Positions 8,631 to 19,868 of a stretch of DNA of 64,000 nt are shown piece by piece. The stretch's first letter is position 1. Each line of letters opens with the position of its first letter. Source of the stretch: Serratia inhibens (GTDB lineage: Bacteria; Pseudomonadota; Gammaproteobacteria; Enterobacterales; Enterobacteriaceae). Under the pieces are notes generated by a model, which saw only the letters and a list, made by a program, of their open reading frames with translations, did no database searches and had not been told where the DNA came from. Location: NCBI RefSeq assembly GCF_003591175.1, contig NZ_QYYG01000004.1, positions 242,200-306,199 on the forward strand, given 5' to 3'. The position numbers and the translations under genes are program-made.

Positions 8631-9558
8631 CCAGCAACAGATAATGGACAGTTTCGACGCAGATAGCATCACGTCGCTGCTTAAATCTGGATTTATTGCT
8701 TACTCGCGCCAACAGGTACAACAACCGCCGGTACAGCATTTCCTGTTTAAGCAGGCCGCAGGCGACTGCTGTATTAAATCGGCGTGGCTGGAAGGCGATG
8801 AGCAGTTTGTCGTCAAGGTGTCCGCCGGTTTCTACCGCAACCCGGCGCAAGGGTTGGCCAGCAATCAGGGATTGCTGATGGCTTTCTCTGCGCTGACCGG
8901 CGAACCGCAGGCGCTGCTGCTGGACGAAGGCTGGCTGACCGCGTTACGCACCGCGCTGGCAGGGCGTATCGCCGCCGAGCTGTGCGCCCCGGCGGACATC
9001 CCGGCGATCGGCATCGTCGGCTGCGGCATGCAGGCCCGGTTGCAGTTGCAGCAGTTAAAACCTCTCACTCCGTGCCGTGATGTCTGGCTGTGGGGGCGTA
9101 GCGAAGCGGCTCTGCAAGCCTTTCGCCACGATGCCGAAACAGAGGGTTTCCGGGTGCATACCACCCGGGATGCGGCAGCGCTGGCGGCACATTGTCGGCT
9201 GATTGTCACCACCACCCCCAGCCGCGAGCCCATTTTGCAGGCGGCGGATATTCAGCCTGGCACCCATATTACGGCGATTGGCGCAGATGCCCACGGCAAG
9301 CAGGAGCTGGCGACCGATTTGGTGGCCAGAGCGGATCTGTTGCTGGTTGATGCTTTGTCGCAGTGTGCAGACTATGGCGAGATCGCCACCGCTTATCGAC
9401 AAGGTTTGCTGACATCAAAGCCGATCGTTGAATTTGGCGCAGCTCTGGCGCAGGGAGGAACGCTGCGCAGCAGCCCGCAGCAAATCACTATTGCCGATCT
9501 TACCGGGCTGGCGATTCAGGACGTCCAGATTGTGAAGGGTATTTTAGCGCGGCTCTAA
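8617..9558 (+). CDS. Ornithine cyclodeaminase / mu-crystallin family protein (EutC/BhcD-like)
   Basis: A 313-residue NAD(P)-binding protein. The start ATG at 8617 lies inside the preceding gene, giving a 14-bp overlap and probable translational coupling. The nucleotide-binding motif GIVGCGMQA is at 132-140, and the substrate-side VVKVSAGF (Lys67) and the RTALAGRIA helix (from Arg111) are conserved in the family. Members are ornithine cyclodeaminases, alanine dehydrogenases or imine reductases, and sequence alone does not separate them. With a dehydratase partner that yields an imine or enamine, a reductase role (as in BhcD) is the better guess. No other pathway gene is adjacent. Confidence 0.85.
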   Translation: MKIINQQQIMDSFDADSITSLLKSGFIAYSRQQVQQPPVQHFLFKQAAGDCCIKSAWLEGDEQFVVKVSAGFYRNPAQGLASNQGLLMAFSALTGEPQALLLDEGWLTALRTALAGRIAAELCAPADIPAIGIVGCGMQARLQLQQLKPLTPCRDVWLWGRSEAALQAFRHDAETEGFRVHTTRDAAALAAHCRLIVTTTPSREPILQAADIQPGTHITAIGADAHGKQELATDLVARADLLLVDALSQCADYGEIATAYRQGLLTSKPIVEFGAALAQGGTLRSSPQQITIADLTGLAIQDVQIVKGILARL

Positions 9559-9568
9559 CGCGCTTCAA

Positions 9569-9586
9569 GGGCGCAGATGCGCGCCC
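9569..9586. terminator. Short hairpin between convergent OCD-like gene and yidA
   Basis: GGGCGC and GCGCCC (6-bp stem, 6-nt loop) lie in the 47-bp gap between stop codons. There is no T tract. Confidence 0.35.
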
Positions 9587-9605
9587 CCGGTGATGCAACA
9601 ACGCC

Positions 9606-10421
9606 TCAGACATTCAGCACAAACTTCTCAATGGCGTGCGCCACGCCGTCTTCAGTGTTGGTGGTGGTAACGAACTGCGCCACCGCTTTCAGTTCCGGAA
9701 TGGCGTTACCCATAGCTACGCCAACGCCGGCGTATTCGATCATCGCAGTATCATTGGCCTGATCGCCCAACGCCATCACGTTTTCCTGCGCAATACCGAG
9801 GTGTTCTGCCAGCATTTTCACCCCGGTGCCCTTATCAACCCGTTTATGCAAAATCTCCAGGAAGTAAGGCGCGCTTTTCAGGATGGTGTAACGCTCCCAC
9901 GCTTCGGCAGGCAGACGCGCAATCGCGCGATCGAGCAGCTCCGGTTCATCAATCATCATCACTTTCGGGAAACGCATCTGGCGGTCCATTTCTTCCACGC
10001 TGCGGTATTTCAACGGAATACCGGTCATATGGGCTTCATGGATGGTGTATTTGCCGATGTCCTTGTTCGGCGTATACAGGGTATCGAAATCAAACGCGTG
10101 ATAGTGCACGCCAAACTCGCGCGCCAGCCGTTCTACATAGACATAGTCTTCGAAATCCAGGGTTTCCTGCAGGATGCAGGAGCCGTCTGCCGCCTGTAAA
10201 ACCAGCGCACCGTTATAGGTAATGCAGAAATCACCGCTGCCCTGAATGTCCAATTGACGCAGATAGTCCTGCACGCCGACGTAAGGCCGCCCGGTAGCCA
10301 GCACCACGTGAACCCCTTTGCGGCGCGCCTCGGTGATGGCCTGCTTCACCGCAGGCGTTATCTGGTGCTGCGGATTAAGCAACGTGCCGTCCATATCAAT
10401 CGCAATCAGTTCAATAGCCAT
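9606..10421 (-). CDS. yidA: Cof-type HAD sugar phosphatase YidA
   Basis: A 271-residue cytoplasmic HAD hydrolase with a C2B cap. Motif I is DMDGTLL (nucleophile Asp9), motif II ATGRP, the conserved lysine lies in the region before MLAEHLGI, and motif III/IV is GDQANDTAMI. E. coli YidA dephosphorylates small sugar phosphates such as erythrose 4-phosphate and alpha-glucose 1-phosphate in vitro. Length and start agree with E. coli. It is transcribed in the same direction as gyrB but separated from it by a strong terminator. Confidence 0.93.
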   Translation of the reverse strand: MAIELIAIDMDGTLLNPQHQITPAVKQAITEARRKGVHVVLATGRPYVGVQDYLRQLDIQGSGDFCITYNGALVLQAADGSCILQETLDFEDYVYVERLAREFGVHYHAFDFDTLYTPNKDIGKYTIHEAHMTGIPLKYRSVEEMDRQMRFPKVMMIDEPELLDRAIARLPAEAWERYTILKSAPYFLEILHKRVDKGTGVKMLAEHLGIAQENVMALGDQANDTAMIEYAGVGVAMGNAIPELKAVAQFVTTTNTEDGVAHAIEKFVLNV

Positions 10422-10493
10422 TCGAGCTTCTCCCAGTGGTTTTTTCCCATGCTAACGCGTTTCAGCCCGCGCTGTCAGCGCCAAAAAAGGCGT

Positions 10494-10528
10494 AAAAAAA
10501 TCCGCGCGGGTCGCCCGGCGCGGATTTT
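10494..10528 (-). terminator. Intrinsic terminator of gyrB
   Basis: On the minus strand a 7-bp stem (10501-10507 with 10518-10524), extended by an inner GGG/CCC pairing, is followed by seven consecutive T residues (10494-10500). It begins 20 bases after the gyrB stop codon. Confidence 0.9.
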
Positions 10529-10545
10529 CATGGCCATTTAACCGG

Positions 10546-12978
<2,433 letters not shown>

Positions 12979-14064
12979 TTAGTCCTGTGGTTGAACCTCT
13001 ATTTTACCTTGTTCCACGCGGAACATCTTGCCCTTTTCACCGGCCATGTCGGTCACTTGCTCAGCGCTCACGGCGCTGACAAAGACCTGGGCCTGGGTGG
13101 CTTTCAGGCGATCGGCCAGTAACCGGCGACGGCCGGTGTCCAGCTCGGAGGCAAAATCATCAATCAGATACAGGCAACGCCGCCCGCTCTGCCGGGTGAG
13201 AAACTCACCCTGCGCTAAGCGCAACGCGCACATCAGCAGTTTCAACTGACCGCGCGATAACAAATCCTCTACCGGCGTGCCGTCGGCACGTATGCGGAAG
13301 TCCGCCTTATGCGGCCCCACTGCGGTATAGGTTAACGCCCTGTCGCGCTCAAACTGGCGCTCCAGCAGCTCTCCGTAGTCGCTCTCTTTGTCCCAGCCGC
13401 GCTGGAAAGAGAAACTCAGGGCAAATTCGGGCAAAAACTGCGCGCATGTCGCGGTGATATCCGCGGCAATCGCGTCGCTGTAAGCTGCCCGCCACTCGCT
13501 GATACGCTCGGCCAACGGGATCAACTCTTGATCCCAGGCGCGGATCTGCGCATAGCGACTGACCTGGCGCAACGCGGCATTGCGCTGCTTCAGTAACCTT
13601 TTCAGGTTGCTCCAGGCGGTGAAAAAACCGGGCTCGTTATGAAAACAACCCCAGTCCAGGAAGGCGCGCCGGAATTTCGGCCCGCCGTTTAGCAGGGTAA
13701 AACCTTCGGGGGTGATCAGCTGCATCGGCAATAGCTGCGCCAGTTCGGCCACTTTGTGGCCATCGCTGCCATCGATACGTACCTTGCTGTCCCCCTGACG
13801 GCTCTTGCTTAATCCTACGGACATTTCACGTTCTGCGCCGTCAATGCGGCCGTGCAAAATGAACTCCGGCTGGTCGTGGCGGATCACCCTGCCGGCCTGC
13901 AGGCTGCGAAATGCGCGCCCGTGGCCAAGGGTATACACCGCCTCAAGCACGCTGGTTTTCCCACTGCCGTTGGCCCCAACCAGGAAATTGAATCCCGGCG
14001 CCAGAGCCAAATCCGCAGTTTCAATATTGCGGAAATCTTTAATCAGTAAACGCGTCAGAGCCAT
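12979..14064 (-). CDS. recF: DNA replication/repair protein RecF
   Basis: A 361-residue SMC-like ATPase (357 in E. coli). RecF, with RecO and RecR, loads RecA onto gapped DNA covered by SSB. Walker A is GANGSGKTS near residue 30, the ABC signature is LSRGQLKLL near 270, and Walker B is [12 protein letters not shown]. The C-terminus has a few extra residues relative to E. coli. In E. coli recF follows dnaN with almost no spacer; here 145 bp separate them, most of it a palindromic element. The Shine-Dalgarno before the ATG is weak, so translation may depend on the altered leader. Confidence 0.97.
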   Translation of the reverse strand: MALTRLLIKDFRNIETADLALAPGFNFLVGANGSGKTSVLEAVYTLGHGRAFRSLQAGRVIRHDQPEFILHGRIDGAEREMSVGLSKSRQGDSKVRIDGSDGHKVAELAQLLPMQLITPEGFTLLNGGPKFRRAFLDWGCFHNEPGFFTAWSNLKRLLKQRNAALRQVSRYAQIRAWDQELIPLAERISEWRAAYSDAIAADITATCAQFLPEFALSFSFQRGWDKESDYGELLERQFERDRALTYTAVGPHKADFRIRADGTPVEDLLSRGQLKLLMCALRLAQGEFLTRQSGRRCLYLIDDFASELDTGRRRLLADRLKATQAQVFVSAVSAEQVTDMAGEKGKMFRVEQGKIEVQPQD

Positions 14065-14079
14065 GCCATTATTTCTTAT

Positions 14080-14211
14080 GATCGAGGGCGCAATTGTCGC
14101 AGGCAGATTGGGTGCGGCCAGCGCACAGCCACCGGAGCGTACTTAATGTACGTGAGGATGGCGAGCACTGCCCAATCCCAAGCTGGCAAATAAAATAGCC
14201 CGCCATCGATC
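14080..14211. repeat. Imperfect palindromic element (about 132 bp) between dnaN and recF
   Basis: The ends form an inverted repeat (GATCGAGGGCG at 14080 on the left; GATCGATGGCGGGC on the reverse strand from 14211). Inner arms (GCAGATTGGG and CCCAATCCCA) and a central GCGTAC-TTAAT-GTACGT palindrome also pair. It is the size of a miniature inverted-repeat element, differs from ERIC in sequence, and overlaps the last two bases of the dnaN stop codon. Whether it is repeated in the genome cannot be seen here. Confidence 0.6.
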
Positions 14212-15310
14212 ACAGACGCATCGGCATGACGACGTAGGCGGCAGCCTGACTCGCACCGTCTTCGATCTGCACGCTGGAAACCGAATCGGTCAACAGCAGA
14301 CGCACATCTTCGCACTTGAGCGCATTCAACACGTCCAGCACGTAGCTGACGTTGAAACCAATTTCCATCTCGGTGCCGTCGTAGCTGACATCGAGGATCT
14401 CTTCCGCTTCTTCCTGCTCAGGGTTGTTGGCGGTGATCTTGAGCTGGTTCTGGCTGACATACAGACGCACGCCGCGGAATTTTTCGTTCGACAAAATGGC
14501 CGCTCGGGCAAACGCCTGCTTGAGCAGATCGCAGCCGGCTTCCAGCGTTTTGTCCGGGTTCTTCGGCAATACGCGGCGATAATCAGGGAAACGGCCATCA
14601 ACCAGCTTGGAGGTGAAGATAAAATCACCGACGTGAGCGCGGATGTTGTTGCTGCCGATCTGCAACTGCAACAACGTATCGCCACCGTCCAGCAGACGCA
14701 CCAGCTCCATCACCCCTTTACGCGGCACAATCACCGAATGCGAAGGCAGTTGCTGCCCGATAGGCATTGAACATACCGCCAGGCGGTGACCGTCGGTCGC
14801 CACGGTACGCAGTTCTTCACCTTCGGTTTCGAACAGCATGCCGTTTAAGTAGTAGCGCACGTCCTGATGAGCCATCGAGAACTGCGTGGCCTCGATCAGA
14901 CGCTTCAACGTCGCCTGCGGCAGAGTAAATTCGACTTCACTCTGCCAGTCGTCCAGGTTCGGGAAATCCGCCGCCGGCAGCGTAGAGAGCGAGAAGCGGC
15001 TGCGGCCGGAACGCACCAACATACGTTCGCTTTCAAGCGTTACGGTGATCTCGGCCCCTTCGGGCAGACCACGGCAGATATCAAAGAATTTACGCGCGGG
15101 GACGGTAGTCGCGCCCGCTTCATGGGGCTGGGACAGGGCAACGCGCGCCACCATCTCCATCTCCAGATCGGTACCGGTCAGCAGCAGGGAGCCTTCCGTC
15201 ACCTGCAACAGCAGGTTACCCAGAATTGGCAGCGTTGGGCGGCCGCCCAGCGGGCTGCTCACCTGTTGCAGCGGTTTTAGCAGATGCTCACGTTCAACGA
15301 TAAATTTCAT
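14210..15310 (-). CDS. dnaN: DNA polymerase III beta sliding clamp
   Basis: A 366-residue clamp, same length as E. coli. Two subunits form the ring that tethers DNA polymerase III and other enzymes to DNA. Three repeated clamp domains are apparent: N-terminal (MKFIVEREHLLKPLQQVS), a middle domain starting near residue 130, and a C-terminal domain ending in the conserved YVVMPMRL tail that forms part of the protein-binding pocket. It starts 4 bases after the dnaA stop, so the pair is co-transcribed. The stop codon abuts a palindromic element. Confidence 0.98.
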   Translation of the reverse strand: MKFIVEREHLLKPLQQVSSPLGGRPTLPILGNLLLQVTEGSLLLTGTDLEMEMVARVALSQPHEAGATTVPARKFFDICRGLPEGAEITVTLESERMLVRSGRSRFSLSTLPAADFPNLDDWQSEVEFTLPQATLKRLIEATQFSMAHQDVRYYLNGMLFETEGEELRTVATDGHRLAVCSMPIGQQLPSHSVIVPRKGVMELVRLLDGGDTLLQLQIGSNNIRAHVGDFIFTSKLVDGRFPDYRRVLPKNPDKTLEAGCDLLKQAFARAAILSNEKFRGVRLYVSQNQLKITANNPEQEEAEEILDVSYDGTEMEIGFNVSYVLDVLNALKCEDVRLLLTDSVSSVQIEDGASQAAAYVVMPMRL

Positions 15311-15314
15311 AGCG

Positions 15315-16706
15315 CTAGGAAGATAATGTTCTGATTAAATTGGAGAAATCTTCTTTGATGTCGTGACTTTCCTCACGCAACTGCTCAATCTTCCGGCAGG
15401 CGTGCAACACCGTGGTATGGTCGCGGCCACCAAACGCATCGCCGATTTCTGGCAGGCTGTGGTTGGTGAGTTCCTTTGCCAGCGCCATCGCCATCTGGCG
15501 TGGACGGGCAACCGAACGCGAACGCCGCTTGGACAGCAAATCCGCGACTTTAATTTTATAGTACTCCGCCACCGTCTTTTGAATATTGTCGATGGTGACC
15601 AGCTTTTCCTGCAGTGCCAACAGATCGCGCAGCGCTTCACGCACGAAATCAATGGTAATGGCACGGCCGGTAAAGTTTGCGTTGGCAATCACGCGGTTCA
15701 GCGCCCCTTCAAGCTCACGCACGTTGGAACGCAGGCGCTTGGCGATAAAGAACGCCACTTCGCCCGGCAGACGGATATCGTTCTCGTCGGCCTTTTTCAT
15801 CAGGATCGCCACGCGGGTTTCCAGCTCCGGCGGTTCGATCGCTACCGTCAGCCCCCAACCGAAGCGGGATTTGAGGCGATCCTCAACCCCGTTAATCTCT
15901 TTGGGATAACGATCCGAGGTCAGGATAATCTGCTGATTGCCTTCCAACAAGGCGTTAAAGGTATGGAAGAACTCTTCCTGCGAACGCTCTTTGTTGGCAA
16001 AAAATTGGATGTCATCGATCAGCAGCGCGTCGACCGAACGGTAGTAACGCTTAAATTCTTCAATGGCGTTGTTCTGCAAGGCTTTAACCATGTCCTGCAC
16101 AAAGCGTTCAGAGTGCATATAGACCACTTTGGCATTGGCCTTGCGCGCCATGATGCCGTTACCGACCGCATGCAACAGGTGAGTTTTACCCAGGCCGGTA
16201 CCGCCATACAAAAACAGTGGGTTATAGGCGCCACCCGGGTTATCCGCCACCTGTCGAGCCGCCGCGCGCGCCAGTTGGTTGGATTTACCCTCAACAAAGT
16301 TATCAAAGGTGTGCTTTGGGTTAACGTTGGAGCGGTAAGAAAGTTCGGGCTGAGGCGCCGCGTTATCCCAGCTTGGCCGGGAAGGTGCCACGGTGCGCAC
16401 CACCGGCGCGCTTGGTGCGCTGCGGCTTTCGGTGACGGTCTGGCTGATGATTTGGGTGAGCGGTTTACTGCCGACTTCAAAACGCAGCAAAGGGACATCC
16501 GTACCGCAGAAGTCATTCAACAGGCCATTGATATTGTTTAAGTATTTATCGCGAACCCAATCCAGCACAAAGCGATTGGGCGCATAAAGCGCCAGGGTGT
16601 TGTCACTCAGTTCCGCCTGCAATGGGCGTATCCACATACTAAATTCTGTGGCAGGTAACTCATCCTGCAATCGGGCAAGACACTGCTGCCAAAGCGAAAG
16701 TGACAC
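15315..16706 (-). CDS. dnaA: Chromosomal replication initiator DnaA
   Basis: A 463-residue DnaA. A GTG at 16704-16706 is taken as start because it gives the canonical N-terminus ([18 protein letters not shown]) and has GTGGAG at Shine-Dalgarno distance; an in-frame GTG at 16718 would add four residues. Domain I (1-90) is followed by a linker slightly shorter than in E. coli, the AAA+ domain with Walker [10 protein letters not shown] (near 170) and Walker B LLIDDIQF, and domain IV with the [13 protein letters not shown] and [11 protein letters not shown] signature that reads DnaA boxes. It initiates replication at oriC, 31 kb away in this window. Confidence 0.98.
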   Translation of the reverse strand: MSLSLWQQCLARLQDELPATEFSMWIRPLQAELSDNTLALYAPNRFVLDWVRDKYLNNINGLLNDFCGTDVPLLRFEVGSKPLTQIISQTVTESRSAPSAPVVRTVAPSRPSWDNAAPQPELSYRSNVNPKHTFDNFVEGKSNQLARAAARQVADNPGGAYNPLFLYGGTGLGKTHLLHAVGNGIMARKANAKVVYMHSERFVQDMVKALQNNAIEEFKRYYRSVDALLIDDIQFFANKERSQEEFFHTFNALLEGNQQIILTSDRYPKEINGVEDRLKSRFGWGLTVAIEPPELETRVAILMKKADENDIRLPGEVAFFIAKRLRSNVRELEGALNRVIANANFTGRAITIDFVREALRDLLALQEKLVTIDNIQKTVAEYYKIKVADLLSKRRSRSVARPRQMAMALAKELTNHSLPEIGDAFGGRDHTTVLHACRKIEQLREESHDIKEDFSNLIRTLSS

Positions 16707-16937
16707 GGCGGACTCCACTCGAACAAGATCAATAAAAAGAAAAGAATCAGGCTACTTTTTTATAACTCATGATTTTTGACACATGCCCGGCATCGGCTGA
16801 ACACCAGTGGGGCATGCGAACCGCCTTTCACGGTTTATGTCCCCCACGATCCCCGCTTGAGAGATCGCGATCGGAATGACGGATCATAGCGCAATCCGAG
16901 CAAGAGATCCTCCCCTTCATCGCAGATTAGATCCATT

Positions 16938-16946
16938 TTATCCACA
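16938..16946 (+). promoter_or_regulatory. DnaA box in the dnaA promoter region
   Basis: A perfect TTATCCACA nonamer 232 bases upstream of the dnaA start, flanked by GATC sites, as in the autoregulated dnaA promoter of E. coli. Confidence 0.8.
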
Positions 16947-17072
16947 GGCCCCGGCCTGCGGCGATCTTTTCGCCACCCGCGTTAAATTACAGGCGAGATC
17001 ACGCCCGAGGAACGCCGTTTTTTACATTGTCAACCGGTTATACCCTGTTATCCACGAAGGATCCTGGGCTTT

Positions 17073-17105
17073 AACCGCAAGGATCGCTTCAGGATCCTTG
17101 CGGTT
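17073..17105. repeat. Perfect 13-bp palindrome containing two GATC sites
   Basis: Arms 17073-17085 and 17093-17105 are exact inverted copies with a 7-nt loop. Each arm contains a Dam GATC, and the right arm contains the -35 hexamer of an rpmH promoter. A short T run followed by C residues lies after it, so it could also act as a weak terminator. Confidence 0.75.
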
Positions 17106-17125
17106 TCCCCCCGAGTCCGTATAAT
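17098..17125 (+). promoter_or_regulatory. rpmH promoter, upstream
   Basis: TTGCGG (17098-17103), 16 bases, TATAAT (17120-17125). The -10 is perfect; the -35 lies within the right arm of a palindrome. It is about 260 bases upstream of rpmH. Confidence 0.65.
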
Positions 17126-17256
17126 ATTCGCCCTACGTGTGATACCTGGTTCCTTATGGTGAGTCATTAGCCAGACAGGATTCAGCTGTGACCACGAGCC
17201 AAGACCGGATTTTACTCCGTATTGGCAGACAACCAGGTAGGCTCGCGCGATGTGAA

Positions 17257-17285
17257 TTGACTCAGGACTGTACAATTATTACAAT
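17257..17285 (+). promoter_or_regulatory. rpmH promoter, downstream
   Basis: TTGACT (17257-17262), 17 bases, TACAAT (17280-17285): a strong sigma-70 match with ideal spacing, about 100 bases upstream of rpmH. Probably the main promoter of rpmH-rnpA. Confidence 0.75.
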
Positions 17286-17376
17286 CCCGCCTCTTTATAT
17301 ATTGCGATTGAGGCGTCGGTAGCTTTCACGCCGAGTAGCCAAACGCATTTGACTTATGTCCTTATTTTAAGTTTAG

Positions 17377-17529
<153 letters not shown>

Positions 17530-17547
17530 TAAAAGCTAACCCGCTGA

Positions 17548-17907
17548 GTGGTTAAGCTCGCTTTTCCCAGGGAGTTACGTTTGTTAACTCCCACTCATTT
17601 CACTTTCGTCTTCCAGCAGCCACAACGGGCTGGCACGCCGCAAATCACCATCCTCGGCCGCCTGAACCAGCTGGGGCATCCCCGCATCGGTCTTACCGTC
17701 GCCAAAAAACACGTCAAACGCGCGCATGAACGCAACCGGATCAAACGCCTTACCCGCGAGAGCTTCCGTTTACGCCAGCACGAGTTACCGGCGATGGATT
17801 TTGTCGTGGTGGCCAAAAAAGGGATAGCGGATTTGGATAACCGCGCGTTGACGGAAGCTTTGGAAAAATTATGGCGTCGCCACTGTCGCCAGGCTCCCGC
17901 ATCCTGA
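17548..17907 (+). CDS. rnpA: Ribonuclease P protein component
   Basis: A 119-residue basic protein, the same length as E. coli RnpA, with a GTG start giving [15 protein letters not shown]. It binds the M1 RNA and helps substrate recognition in removal of tRNA 5' leaders. The RNR signature is [14 protein letters not shown] (near 60-73). Its 3' end overlaps yidD by 37 bp in another frame. Confidence 0.97.
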   Translation: MVKLAFPRELRLLTPTHFTFVFQQPQRAGTPQITILGRLNQLGHPRIGLTVAKKHVKRAHERNRIKRLTRESFRLRQHELPAMDFVVVAKKGIADLDNRALTEALEKLWRRHCRQAPAS

Positions 17908-18128
17908 TCGGGCTGGTGCGGGCTTACCAGCTCGTCATCAGTCCGCTGCTTGGGCCTCGTTGTCGCTTCCAGCCGACATGTTCTCATTACGCAATTGAGG
18001 CATTAAGCAGGTTTGGCATGATAAAAGGCAGTTGGTTAGCATTGAAACGCGTATTAAAATGCCACCCCTTGAACCCAGGTGGCGATGATCCCGTGCCGCC
18101 GAAAACCGACGATAACAGAGAACACTAA
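17871..18128 (+). CDS. yidD: Membrane protein insertion efficiency factor YidD
   Basis: An 85-residue protein of the YidD (haemolysin-like, DUF37) family with an N-terminal amphipathic/hydrophobic helix ([19 protein letters not shown]), the cysteine motif [15 protein letters not shown], and the [13 protein letters not shown] tail. YidD aids YidC-dependent insertion of inner-membrane proteins. It overlaps rnpA by 37 bp and is two bases from yidC, so expression is coupled. Confidence 0.95.
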   Translation: MASPLSPGSRILIGLVRAYQLVISPLLGPRCRFQPTCSHYAIEALSRFGMIKGSWLALKRVLKCHPLNPGGDDPVPPKTDDNREH

Positions 18129-18130
18129 CG

Positions 18131-19768
18131 ATGGATTCGCAACGCAATCTTCTCCTCATCGCTCTGCTGTTCGTGTCTTTCATGATCTGGCAAGCCTGGC
18201 AAACGGACAACGCTCCGCAACCAGTCGCCCAGACCACGCAACAGACTTCGAACACTGCTACCGGTGATGCCGCAAGCCAGGCTGTGCCCGCCAGTGGCCA
18301 GGGTAAACTGATTACCGTTAACACTGACGTGCTGTCGCTGACCATCAACACGCGTGGTGGTGATATCGAGCAGGCTAAACTGTTGGCCTACCCGGATACC
18401 CTGGGTTCATCGACTCCATTCCAACTGCTGGAAAACACCCCGTCATTTGTTTATCAGGCGCAAAGCGGCCTGACCGGCAGAAACGGCCCGGATAACCCGG
18501 CAAACGGCGATCGTCCTCTGTTCCAGGCGGCGCAGGACAGCTACACCCTGCCGGAAGGCCAGGATGAGTTGCGCATTCCGCTGACCTTCACCGGTAAAGA
18601 CGGTGCGGTTTACACCAAGACTTTCGTGCTCAAGCGTAACCATTACGCGGTTGGCGTTGACTACAACGTCGACAACAAAAGCACCACTCCGCTGGAGCTG
18701 ACCCTGTTCGGCCAACTGAAGCAGACTACAGAGCTGCCTAAGCACCGCGACACCGGCAGCAATAACTTCGCTCTGCACACCTTCCGTGGCGCGGCGTACT
18801 CTTCCAGCGAAGACAAGTATCAGAAATACGCGTTCGACAAGGACGAGAACCTGAATGTCACCACTCAGGGCGGTTGGGTTGCGATGCTGCAACAGTACTT
18901 CGCCACCGCGTGGGTGCCGGCAACTCAGGGCAGCAATACCTTCTATACCGCTAAACCTGGCGACAACCTGTCCACCATCGGCTTCAAATCTACCCCGGTT
19001 GTGGTGCAGCCTGGTGCGCAGCAGCAACTGAACGCCACCCTGTGGGTTGGCCCGGAGCTGCAGGATCAGATGGCCCAACTGGCGCCGCATCTGGACCTGA
19101 CAGTGGATTACGGTTGGTTGTGGTTCATCTCCCAGCCGCTGTTCAAACTGCTGAAGTTCATCCACGGCTTCATCGGTAACTGGGGCTTCTCGATTATCAT
19201 CATCACCTTCATCGTGCGCGGCATCATGTACCCGCTGACCAAAGCGCAGTACACCTCGATGGCGAAAATGCGCATGCTGCAGCCAAAACTGCAGGCGATG
19301 CGTGAGCGTATCGGTGATGACAAACAGCGCATGAGTCAGGAAATGATGGCGCTGTACAAATCCGAGAAAGTGAACCCGTTGGGAGGTTGTCTGCCGCTGG
19401 TTATCCAGATGCCAATCTTCCTGGCGCTGTACTATATGTTGATGGGCTCGGTTGAGCTGCGCCATGCGCCGTTCGCTCTGTGGATCCACGACCTGTCGGC
19501 GCAAGACCCGTACTACATTCTGCCAATCCTGATGGGCGTGACGATGTTCTTCATCCAGAAGATGTCGCCAACCACCGTGACTGACCCGATGCAGCAGAAA
19601 ATCATGACCTTTATGCCGGTGATCTTCACAGTGTTCTTCCTGTGGTTCCCGTCCGGTCTGGTGCTGTACTACATCGTCAGTAACCTGGTTACCATCCTCC
19701 AGCAGCAGCTGATTTACCGCGGCCTGGAAAAACGTGGCTTGCACAGCCGCGACAAGAAAAAGACCTAA
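18131..19768 (+). CDS. yidC: Membrane protein insertase YidC
   Basis: A 545-residue inner-membrane insertase (548 in E. coli). It inserts membrane proteins alone (F0 subunit c, for example) or with SecYEG. The first membrane segment is at residues 5-20, a large periplasmic beta-rich domain spans about 55-340, and the conserved five-helix core starts at [22 protein letters not shown]. That core carries the hydrophilic-groove arginine (IVRGIMYPL) and the [20 protein letters not shown] helix. It ends with a basic [12 protein letters not shown] tail. Confidence 0.97.
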   Translation: MDSQRNLLLIALLFVSFMIWQAWQTDNAPQPVAQTTQQTSNTATGDAASQAVPASGQGKLITVNTDVLSLTINTRGGDIEQAKLLAYPDTLGSSTPFQLLENTPSFVYQAQSGLTGRNGPDNPANGDRPLFQAAQDSYTLPEGQDELRIPLTFTGKDGAVYTKTFVLKRNHYAVGVDYNVDNKSTTPLELTLFGQLKQTTELPKHRDTGSNNFALHTFRGAAYSSSEDKYQKYAFDKDENLNVTTQGGWVAMLQQYFATAWVPATQGSNTFYTAKPGDNLSTIGFKSTPVVVQPGAQQQLNATLWVGPELQDQMAQLAPHLDLTVDYGWLWFISQPLFKLLKFIHGFIGNWGFSIIIITFIVRGIMYPLTKAQYTSMAKMRMLQPKLQAMRERIGDDKQRMSQEMMALYKSEKVNPLGGCLPLVIQMPIFLALYYMLMGSVELRHAPFALWIHDLSAQDPYYILPILMGVTMFFIQKMSPTTVTDPMQQKIMTFMPVIFTVFFLWFPSGLVLYYIVSNLVTILQQQLIYRGLEKRGLHSRDKKKT

Positions 19769-19816
19769 GCGTATTGTAGGGGTTCGGCGCGCTGAACCCT
19801 TGCAGCGAAAGATAAG

Positions 19817-19840
19817 AGGCGGTCATTTGACCGCCTTTTT
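19817..19840 (+). terminator. Intrinsic terminator between yidC and mnmE
   Basis: AGGCGGTCA and TGACCGCCT form a 9-bp stem with a 2-base nominal loop (4-nt loop after fraying), followed by TTTTT. It lies 48 bases after the yidC stop and 29 before mnmE. Confidence 0.85.
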
Positions 19841-19868
19841 GCATGTTGAATCGTCAGAGAGAACCGTT

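Noticed and set aside
15363..16541. A 392-codon open frame opposite dnaA, and similar frames opposite yidC (18443-19744), atpA (40935-42041) and rbsB/rbsK (58399-59496)
   Set aside because: Each is fully or mostly covered by a well-supported gene on the other strand; they reflect GC-rich codon use and lack start signals.
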